Assembly: GCA_050015455.1 (NCBI GenBank)
Contig: JBEKBJ010000007.1
Location: 16,314 to 80,313, forward strand
Length of the DNA: 64,000 bases
Direction: 5' to 3'
DNA from: JAGDMS01 sp050015455
Lineage (GTDB): Bacteria > Desulfobacterota > Binatia > HRBIN30
Made by a program: the position numbers and the translations under genes. Of this stretch, positions 51,615-57,737 are shown piece by piece. How positions within the stretch are numbered: position 1 is the stretch's first letter; each line of letters opens with the position of its first letter. Below the pieces are notes generated by a model, which made no database searches, was not told where the DNA came from, and worked only from the letters and a program-made list of their open reading frames with translations.

Positions 51615-52044
51615 GTGTTAGACGTCCAAATTCGGCGGGATGACGTTCAGGAATTGAGCAACCGCGATCAGGTCGCTGCGCTCTTTGCGGCGCTCGGCTA
51701 TCAGATCGACTCGCGCCTTACCCATTCGTCGGCCAATCTCGGAATCACGAGCGAGCCCCTGGTTCGCCAGGTCACACACCTGGAGCGGCTGGCCGATCAG
51801 GAAGGGCTGCGATCGACGCGGTGTTGTTCCGTTGTTACGGCTTGTTCGACGATGGTGCTCGGTGCGTCCGCAGAAGGCTGGAAGACGTGCTATGAACGGA
51901 ACCCGGCAGTTGGAAATTGATCTGCAACACCTCGTCTTCGACCTCTACGGCTTGACACCCGAGGAAGTGCAGCTCCTTCCGCACCACCGCCCCGCCGCGC
52001 GACCCGCTGGCGTTGGTGGAGGCGCAGACATTGCCGTGAGTTGA
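51615..52044 (+). pseudogene. Remnant of an Eco57I-like restriction/methylase gene with an internal deletion
   Basis: GTG 51615 starts MLDVQIRRDDVQELSNRDQV, AALFAALGYQIDSRLTHSSA and HLERLADQEGL, which resemble the N-terminus of Eco57I-type class I methyltransferase/restriction proteins. From about 51895 another frame reads TRQLEIDLQHLVFDLYGLTPEEVQLL, the usual C-terminal motif (YxLYGLTxEE) of the same family. The catalytic methylase region between them is gone, so a large internal deletion is the likely cause. Confidence 0.5.
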
Positions 52045-52528
52045 AGCGTCAAGGGAGCCAGGCCATACTGAACAAAATGAATCCGCGCGCCTTCTCGCCG
52101 AGGCCCGGGACCTAGCGAGGTCGTGCGTGGAGTTGATTGGCCTCGGCTCAATACCGGTGACGTTGCTGGCGAGCTTGACGACAGCGACAGTCTCCCCATC
52201 GCAATGCCAACACCTCCCCGCAGCGACAGCCCGTGAGAGCCAGCAGCTTGATTCGGGGCCCGTCTCTCGAACTACGGCAGCCCGGCGGTTCTCCGAAGCA
52301 CGTCAATATCGAAAGTGCCGATCGGGACTTTCTCAGCTCGGTAGGACCAGTTTCCCGGGCTCATGAATACCATGTCTAGCAGGTCGTGACCAGCAGCGTC
52401 GACCTCGGGTACCGGGTGAATTCACCCAGTCGGGCCGCTGGGTGATTTTGGCTCCGGCGTAGGCAACAGCTCGCGCTCACTGTACTATCCGAAGACGGAC
52501 AACCACCGACCCAAACCCGGACAATGGC
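52045..52528. other. Gene-poor region with one perfect palindrome
   Basis: 484 bases without a supportable gene. GGGTGAATTCACCC at 52414-52427 is a 14-base perfect palindrome, with a further GGGTGA about 12 bases downstream, so a dimeric regulator could bind. No promoter partner is evident. The composition changes here from GC-rich to more balanced, marking the left side of the island. Confidence 0.35.
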
Positions 52529-53665
52529 CTATCGAGTCTTTGGGGCGAACTCTATGATCTGAGCTGAGGGTTGGATTTGAGGGGTTACGGGGGAAGGGAT
52601 CGGCACAGCAGCAATTTCTTGAAGCGTTCGAGGATACCAGTGCAACGCGTGCGCGAGGTCGGCCGGCAGCATATTGTAATCCTTACGGACCTGTTCAAAA
52701 GCCAGCGAGATTAGTTCTGGATTTTGGGCATCAAACTCACCAAGCTCGTGTTTTCTGCCCCAACGCGCGCTGATGTACTTGAACGCCCTTTGATACTGGA
52801 GCGAGTCTATGAGCCGTAGCTCGTGAGCGCGGAATACCATCGCTTGCACGCTTGTCCGCCAGCGTTGCTTCAGCCTCAGCAGTACGTCCCATCTTAGCCA
52901 GCCACGGGAATCGCAGGCGCCGCTTGCCCGAAACTCCCGTGCGAAGCCGGTTCGGGGAAGCAAAAACGCGCCGCCAAAATGATCCGCTTCACGTTCCGTC
53001 TCGGGCGTACCAGTCGGTTTTCCCTTGTGCAAGACAAGGTGCCCGCATTCGTGCGCGAGATCCATTTCGGATCTCGAAACAGATTTCTCGTTCAGAATCA
53101 CCGCGCTCCGAGTTCCGGGCCTGGAGAACGCATCTAGGTTTTGGGGAAGATCTCGGAATTTAGCAACGACCACACCGGCCAATTCCAAGACCCTGGTCAT
53201 GCCAGCAATAGGAACGTCCAATCCCAAGCCCCACTGCATACGACAGTGCTCCGCCGCTCGTTCGATATCTTCGGCGTTCTCGGCGCGAATGATTGGCAGG
53301 TTGGTTTCCGGAAGAGATACTGCCGAATCTAGGTATGAGATGAGCATGCCCAAGAGCGTGCCGTGAGCCAACGCTCGTTGGCGAATCCAGAGCGGCGTGG
53401 ACGCGCGCTTTCGAAACGCGCACTCCTCGTCCTGAAACGCCTCGGTAAGTGGTTCCTGGAAGAACTGGACTTCGAATCCAAGCAACTCGCCCAGCGCAGC
53501 GAGGAGCAGGCCACTAGGTTTCTTACGCCCGCTTTCCAAGAATGCAATGAACTGCGGGTAGATGTCGTTGAGTTCCTTGCCAACCTGAGAGAGAGTCAGG
53601 CCCCGAAATGTGCGTGCGAGCCTAAGTTTTTCGCCGAAGAATATCTGACTATTCTTTGCTCTCAT
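52529..53665 (-). CDS. XRE HTH plus ImmA/IrrE-family metallopeptidase
   Basis: 378 residues. N-terminal helix-turn-helix (about 8-65: LRLARTFRGLTLSQVGKEL, then FIAFLESGRKKPSGLLLAAL) and a zinc peptidase domain with the HExxH-type site LAHECGHLVLHKG and EREADHFGGAFLLP. ImmA/IrrE proteins cleave repressors on stress or in mobile elements. I prefer ATG 53665 (MRAKNSQIFFG) over 53701, since it only slightly overlaps the upstream gene. It is co-transcribed with that gene and lies in the less GC-rich island. Confidence 0.85.
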   Translation of the reverse strand: MRAKNSQIFFGEKLRLARTFRGLTLSQVGKELNDIYPQFIAFLESGRKKPSGLLLAALGELLGFEVQFFQEPLTEAFQDEECAFRKRASTPLWIRQRALAHGTLLGMLISYLDSAVSLPETNLPIIRAENAEDIERAAEHCRMQWGLGLDVPIAGMTRVLELAGVVVAKFRDLPQNLDAFSRPGTRSAVILNEKSVSRSEMDLAHECGHLVLHKGKPTGTPETEREADHFGGAFLLPRTGFAREFRASGACDSRGWLRWDVLLRLKQRWRTSVQAMVFRAHELRLIDSLQYQRAFKYISARWGRKHELGEFDAQNPELISLAFEQVRKDYNMLPADLAHALHWYPRTLQEIAAVPIPSPVTPQIQPSAQIIEFAPKTR

Positions 53666-54281
53666 CGCCACTTCGTTTTTTGGTTTGTTTGGAACCAACA
53701 TGTGGCCGGGGAAGCTTGCGGGCTGGCTTGTTGATAGGGGTGACCGGGGCGGGAGGCTCCTCAGCGGCGTCGTCGATGACCCACTCGTTGAAGATTTCGC
53801 CCTTGAGATTGGCCTGTTCGATCACAACGCGAATGCCGCGATGATCATCATCCGTTTCAACAGCCATGAGCCAGAAACGTTTTTCCTCGTCGGGAAGCTC
53901 TGCTGGCAGAAAACTGTTTTCCAGCTCCGCAAAGTCACGTTGGTGTTTCTTCAGTTCACGGAGACCGGACCTAAGGTACCGTCCCCTTGGCCTGAGATGA
54001 TCGCCGCGGAAGATTCTAAGCGGCGTGCCTTCAATGAGCAGTACGTAATAGAGGGGATTCTCACGCTGCACGGTTAGCCAGGGAATTTCGCCTTTGCGAC
54101 ATTTCTCCCAGAGTTGGTTGCCCGTTCGTTCATAGACACGAGACCCGAGACCAAATGGCCCGTCACCTTTTTGCGGCTGCTGCTCATCGACAGCATCGCT
54201 TCTAATTTCGAGCACGAGTTTCTTAAGAAATAACAGGCGTTCTTTCGTAAGATGGGGATCAATTCCCCAAGGCTTGGCCAT
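53649..54281 (-). CDS. Hypothetical partner of the ImmA/IrrE protein
   Basis: 210 residues, no recognised family. It begins MAKPWGIDPHLTKERLLFLK and has a helical start, a central LYYVLLIEGTPLRIFRGD, LPDEEKRFWLMAVETDDDHR and a Pro/Lys/Arg-rich tail. ATG 54281 is chosen over TTG 54290 since AGGAGG lies about ten bases before it. It overlaps the ImmA gene and follows a promoter next to the 19-base repeats. In such two-gene modules one protein is often the toxin or the repressor; I cannot tell which. Confidence 0.55.
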   Translation of the reverse strand: MAKPWGIDPHLTKERLLFLKKLVLEIRSDAVDEQQPQKGDGPFGLGSRVYERTGNQLWEKCRKGEIPWLTVQRENPLYYVLLIEGTPLRIFRGDHLRPRGRYLRSGLRELKKHQRDFAELENSFLPAELPDEEKRFWLMAVETDDDHRGIRVVIEQANLKGEIFNEWVIDDAAEEPPAPVTPINKPARKLPRPHVGSKQTKKRSGDESKE

Positions 54282-54316
54282 TCGCAGCAAACCTCCTCCT
54301 CAGTTCTTCCGTGATC

Positions 54317-54345
54317 CTAATGCCTGAGGTGGGCGGAAAAGTCAA
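54317..54345 (-). promoter_or_regulatory. Likely promoter of the ImmA/IrrE gene pair
   Basis: Minus strand: TTGACT (54345-54340), 17 bases, CATTAG (54322-54317). The -10 is a weak match. It ends about 36 bases before the start codon of the first gene and begins seven bases from the repeat array. Confidence 0.4.
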
Positions 54346-54352
54346 GCCCTTT

Positions 54353-54447
54353 TTCTACCAATTGGCCAGTTCTCTACCAATTGCGGGCTCTTCTATCGGC
54401 CGACGGATTTTCTACTCACGATCGACTTTTCTACCAAATGGCGCTTT
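54353..54447. repeat. Five iterons with exact 19-base period
   Basis: Starts at 54353, 54372, 54391, 54410 and 54429, each 19 bases apart. Units share TTCTACC at the start (CTCTACC in the second, TTCTATC in the third, TTCTACT in the fourth); units 1, 2 and 5 continue AAT or AAA then TG. A further CTCTACCACC at 54459 is out of register. The array sits between the -35 of the ImmA/IrrE promoter and the transposase stop codon, so it could be a regulator-binding array or multiple transposase sites at a transposon end. Confidence 0.75.
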
Positions 54448-54467
54448 CCTAACCCGTACTCTACCAC

Positions 54468-55436
54468 CTAGTGGCGTGGCGGCGAAATCTTTCCACCCCG
54501 GATCACCCGCAGCTTGAACGGTCGTCGTCCCGCGAGCAAGCCCGTATGCGGATCACGCGGAAGCGTCGGTGGTGTTGCCGGTGCCATCGGTCCCGGGGGT
54601 TGAGCAGGCGCATCAATCGCCTTCTGAATCAGCTCACCGATGGTCCAGATATGCTTTGTGACGCCGATCGCCATTGCCGGCGTCATCCGTAGCGTCTCAT
54701 GAACGCGGCAGAAATTGTAGAAGCCAACGTGCAAGCTCATCGCCGCAGCGTGGTTCCGAAACTTCTTGCTGTAGGCGTTGGTCAGCCGCGTCATGCGGCG
54801 GATACCCATTCTCAGGGTGAGATTCTGTCTCTCGACGTAAGACGTGGAAATCTTCTCTTCGTCCGGGTTTCCCATGACGACTCGCTTCTCAACGCCGATG
54901 ATTGCTCCCGGTGAATACCGGTGTGCGGCGTCATTTCCAGGGACGGAAGCATACTCTTTTTGAAGCATGGCGTAGTCGCAATCCGCACCGAACGCCTCTT
55001 CAATGGCGTTGATGTAGGCGACTAGGCCATCCGAGGTTATCTGTGGTCGGTTGAGAATGCGGGTGCGAAGATCGGCAGCCAGGGCGTTGGCGTTTTCGCT
55101 GTCGCGCTTGCCCACGCGGTACGAGATGACCGCTTTGTTGATGGCGTCGAGCGCAATCCAGATGTAGCAATCGCCCCAAGTATCCGGGTCAGTGACCTGC
55201 ACAAACCGCTGATGCTTGGCGATGTAAGCCCACGCCTCATCAAGCTCCAAAAGGCTGACGTTGAGGTTCCGCATGCGTGCGTCGTGTAAACGCGCGCACC
55301 CTTCGCCAACGCGCACCTGGAGGGACATGACGGTATGCTTGTCCACGTCCACCATACGAGCGGTGGCGTTGATGCCACAGCCTTCGCTCAGGGCGGCGAC
55401 GATCCGGACCTGCTTCTCAAAGGGCAGTACGTTCAT
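54468..55436 (-). CDS. IS1-type transposase (DDE superfamily)
   Basis: 322 residues. HTH-like start QVRIVAALSEGCGINATARM, then DDE residues in VSLLELDEAWAY (D), ITSDGLVAYINAIEEAFG (D) and ISTSYVERQNLTLRMGIRRM (E); NAYSKKFRNHAAAMSLHV and FCRVHETLRMTPAMA are typical of IS1-like proteins in environmental genomes. ATG 55436 follows GAGGGAGAACCCC; the upstream frame to 55733 is leader. The gene is intact, but I see no terminal inverted repeats or target duplication, so it may be immobile or use unusual ends. Its promoter is the left half of the divergent pair at 55579-55651. Confidence 0.85.
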   Translation of the reverse strand: MNVLPFEKQVRIVAALSEGCGINATARMVDVDKHTVMSLQVRVGEGCARLHDARMRNLNVSLLELDEAWAYIAKHQRFVQVTDPDTWGDCYIWIALDAINKAVISYRVGKRDSENANALAADLRTRILNRPQITSDGLVAYINAIEEAFGADCDYAMLQKEYASVPGNDAAHRYSPGAIIGVEKRVVMGNPDEEKISTSYVERQNLTLRMGIRRMTRLTNAYSKKFRNHAAAMSLHVGFYNFCRVHETLRMTPAMAIGVTKHIWTIGELIQKAIDAPAQPPGPMAPATPPTLPRDPHTGLLAGRRPFKLRVIRGGKISPPRH

Positions 55437-55517
55437 GGGGTTCTCCCTCTTCGCCCACGAACGTGCTACGGTTGAGCCGCCCGACGGCCTTGCGCGATGT
55501 ACGTCGCGTGGGGTTCG

Positions 55518-55559
55518 CGCCCTGCCCGGTGTTAGCGCACCGGGTGGGGCGGGGTTTTT
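55518..55559 (+). terminator. GC-rich hairpin with T-run, likely plus-strand terminator
   Basis: CCCGGTG (55525-55531), loop TTAGCG, CACCGGG (55538-55544), stem extended outward by G-U and G-C pairs, then GGGG and five T. No plus-strand gene ends nearby. It would shield the divergent promoters from incoming transcription, while on the minus strand it is a stable hairpin in the transposase leader. Confidence 0.55.
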
Positions 55560-55578
55560 CGGTTCCTTCCATGCTGCA

Positions 55579-55607
55579 ATTGTAATGACAGTTGCAGCAC
55601 AAGTCAA
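55579..55607 (-). promoter_or_regulatory. Transposase promoter, left half of a dyad-symmetric divergent pair
   Basis: Minus strand: TTGACT (55607-55602), 17-base spacer, TACAAT (55584-55579). The same hexamers and spacing occur on the other strand, mirrored about 55615. Confidence 0.75.
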
Positions 55608-55622
55608 GAGCGAAAATGAAGA

Positions 55623-55651
55623 TTGACTTGTCCGGCGTTCGTCATTACAAT
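55623..55651 (+). promoter_or_regulatory. RHH-gene promoter, right half of the divergent pair
   Basis: Plus strand: TTGACT (55623-55628), 17-base spacer, TACAAT (55646-55651). Expected transcription start is about 55658, within a base or two of ATG 55659, so the mRNA is probably leaderless. Arms ATTGTAATGAC/GTCATTACAAT and ACAAGTCAA/TTGACTTGT share one centre, 55615. Confidence 0.75.
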
Positions 55652-55658
55652 GGCAGGC

Positions 55659-55838
55659 ATGAAGCACAAGAAGCCCAAAGCGGAAAGAAAGGCGGACGTG
55701 ATCCAACTTCGGGTCACGAGCCAACAAAAGCAAGCGCTATCCGAAAAGGCAAAGCGCCGCGGACTCAGCCTCTCATCCTGGTTGCTGACCCTGGGGATGA
55801 CCGCGTCAGAACAACCGACCTTCCAAGAGGCGCATTAG
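55659..55838 (+). CDS. Ribbon-helix-helix DNA-binding protein (MobC/Arc-like)
   Basis: 59 residues, basic: MKHKKPKAERKADVIQLRVT, then SQQKQALSEKAKRRGLSLSS and WLLTLGMTA. This is the beta strand plus two helices of RHH proteins such as the MobC N-terminus or small plasmid repressors. Upstream in-frame codons overlap the promoter, so ATG 55659 is the start. Dimeric RHH repressors bind symmetric sites; the dyad at 55579-55651 is a natural target, giving autoregulation and control of the divergent transposase. That link is inference. Confidence 0.7.
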   Translation: MKHKKPKAERKADVIQLRVTSQQKQALSEKAKRRGLSLSSWLLTLGMTASEQPTFQEAH

Positions 55839-55979
55839 ATCCGCCGCGCCGCGGTCGAGCGTTTGCCTCACGCTGGATCGGCATGGTAGACTTAGATCAG
55901 TTTGGGGAATGGGCATCCCGTGATTCTCCTCGCTGGCACGAAGAGAATCGCTGCCCGATGACCGTCATGACTTCAATAT

Positions 55980-55998
55980 CGCAAGTGATGCACTTGCG
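55980..55998. promoter_or_regulatory. Perfect palindromic operator before the second ImmA/IrrE gene
   Basis: CGCAAGTG, ATG, CACTTGCG: eight-base arms around three bases. It ends just ahead of the ribosome site AGGGAGGAG of the next gene, in the right place for repression by a dimeric helix-turn-helix protein. The rest of 55839-55979 shows nothing definite. Confidence 0.6.
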
Positions 55999-56019
55999 CA
56001 AGGGAGGAGTGTGGTCCCG

Positions 56020-57240
56020 ATGGTCGATACCCCCTCAAATCCCAATTTATTGCGCGGTCCCGCGCCGAAGACACGCCACGGATTGACGGAGATGCCTCCC
56101 GGCACACCCGTTCTCTTTGTTAAACCGGAGCTAATGCGCTGGGCGCGTGCAACCGCTGGCATCACGCGCGATGAAGTCATTGCGGCGTTTGACATCACGG
56201 ATGCCGAGCTTTCGGAGTGGGAATCCCAGGGTGCGCGTATCAACGCCCGAAACTTGGAACGGCTAGCGAGTTTTTACAAACGGTCGACAGCCGTGTTTTT
56301 CATGCCTAGCGCACCGGAAGAGCCTCCAGCACTTGCTGATTTTCGCTTGGTTCCGAGCGGTGCAACATTTTCCACGAAGCTACTACTTAGCCTGCGCAGG
56401 GCGCGACGTGCGCAGCGTATTTACACCGATCTGATGGCGGATGTGGACGGCGCGATAGAGGTCACCGTTCCGCCAATGACGTTGGGTGACGATATTGAAA
56501 CTGCGGCGGCAAGATTACGCGGCGCCTTAGACGTACCCTTTGAAACACAGACGCAGTCTGCCACACCCGGAAAAGCATTGATGATCTGGCGTCGGGCCGT
56601 GGAGCGCCTCGGGGTGTTGGTGTTCCAGTTTCCGATGGCCTTCAGCCACGCATCTGGATTTTCGTTGCCGGGCGCAGCGGCGCCGACGATTGTCTTGAAC
56701 GGAGCGGATGCGCCGAGCCGTCGTCAGTTTACTCTGTTTCACGAACTTGCTCACCTATCGCTTAACGCACCTGGTATCTGTGATGTGCACGCCGCATCGC
56801 CCATCCTTCAGAAAGCGCGAGTAGAAGCCTTCTGTAATAACTTTGCGGGCTCCCTGCTGGTTCCCAAGCCAGACTTGCGGACACAGCCAGCTACCGTCGC
56901 TTACCGTCGCCGAGAAATACCACTTATGACGGCTCTCAATAGATTGCAGAAGGTTTTCTTTGTCAGCCGTGACGTAATCCTTCGATGTCTCAACACGCTG
57001 GGGTTCGTTCCTGCATCGGAATATACGGAAGTTGCGTCCTTGCTCGCTAGATTGCACCCGACCGGTGGCGGCAAGTCAGAACCGGCCATGCGTCCGATCA
57101 ATCAGTTAGGTGGAACATTCGTTCGCTCAGTCGTAGCTGCTCACAAACGCGGACTTATCACCGCAAATGAAGTGTGCGATTATCTCTCGACAAGATGGAA
57201 GTACATTGAGAAGGTAGACCTACTTGCTCCCGCAGCCTAA
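56020..57240 (+). CDS. HTH plus ImmA/IrrE-family metallopeptidase (antitoxin-type)
   Basis: 406 residues. N-terminal XRE-like HTH (about 30-80: LMRWARATAGITRDEVIAAF, then ELSEWESQGARINARNLERL), then the zinc peptidase with LFHELAHLSLNAPG and VEAFCNNFAGSLLVPK. ATG 56020 is preceded by AGGGAGGAG about 11 bases away; GTG 56011 is too close to it. Genes of this type next to DUF4411 are thought to be the antitoxin of a two-gene module. The 3' end overlaps DUF4411 by 17 bases. Confidence 0.87.
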   Translation: MVDTPSNPNLLRGPAPKTRHGLTEMPPGTPVLFVKPELMRWARATAGITRDEVIAAFDITDAELSEWESQGARINARNLERLASFYKRSTAVFFMPSAPEEPPALADFRLVPSGATFSTKLLLSLRRARRAQRIYTDLMADVDGAIEVTVPPMTLGDDIETAAARLRGALDVPFETQTQSATPGKALMIWRRAVERLGVLVFQFPMAFSHASGFSLPGAAAPTIVLNGADAPSRRQFTLFHELAHLSLNAPGICDVHAASPILQKARVEAFCNNFAGSLLVPKPDLRTQPATVAYRRREIPLMTALNRLQKVFFVSRDVILRCLNTLGFVPASEYTEVASLLARLHPTGGGKSEPAMRPINQLGGTFVRSVVAAHKRGLITANEVCDYLSTRWKYIEKVDLLAPAA

Positions 57241-57724
57241 CCCGCCAACCCACCGGGTAATCTACGTCCTGGACAGTAGCGTTCTAATCGATATCAAGAA
57301 TGGCTACCCGATCAACAATCCTCTCTTTTCAGGGATCTGGCAAAGCATGGCCGAGATGGCTACCGATGGGCGTCTGATCTCGCCACACGAGGCGTTCCGC
57401 GAACTTCGAAAAGGCATGGATGAGGCTGCGGAGTGGGCTGCCGTACACAAGCATATGTTCGTGGAAATGGATCAGGAGCAAGCTAGCATCGTGACGGAGA
57501 TTTGGACAAAGTGCCCTGAAATCGACAAAGATATTGCACGTCCACATGCCGATCCCTGGTGCGTTGCCTTAGCCATCCGACACCAGAGGAGTACCGGGTC
57601 CGCCGCTTATGTGGTGAGCAACGAAAACAAGAAGAGCCCCCGCAAGATCCCCGTCATTTGCGACAAATTCGCCGTTCAATGTATCAAGATGCTTGAGTTT
57701 TTCATGCACCTGAGCCGGCATTGA
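57224..57724 (+). CDS. DUF4411 PIN-like protein, likely toxin
   Basis: 166 residues. YVLDSSVLIDIKNGYP near the N-terminus gives the first PIN-type Asp, FRELRKGMDEAAEWA a possible second acidic residue, and HADPWCVALAIRHQ the later Asp; NENKKSPRKIPVICD is typical of DUF4411. No ATG is available; TTG 57224 inside the end of the ImmA gene is the likely start, implying coupling. PIN toxins are RNases; the antitoxin would be the upstream protein. Confidence 0.85.
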   Translation: MLPQPNPPTHRVIYVLDSSVLIDIKNGYPINNPLFSGIWQSMAEMATDGRLISPHEAFRELRKGMDEAAEWAAVHKHMFVEMDQEQASIVTEIWTKCPEIDKDIARPHADPWCVALAIRHQRSTGSAAYVVSNENKKSPRKIPVICDKFAVQCIKMLEFFMHLSRH

Positions 57725-57737
57725 AACGAGACCAAAT

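Noticed and set aside
52380..52436. C-terminal arylsulfotransferase remnant (VDLGYRV...)
   Set aside because: Nineteen codons with a short GYRV match to the end of the intact domain; too short to exclude chance.
54353..54447. CRISPR array
   Set aside because: The units are 19 bases including a seven-base core; there are no spacer-sized unique segments and no cas gene nearby.
54300..55600. Complete insertion sequence with terminal inverted repeats
   Set aside because: I could not pair the sequences on the two sides of the transposase, nor find a target duplication.
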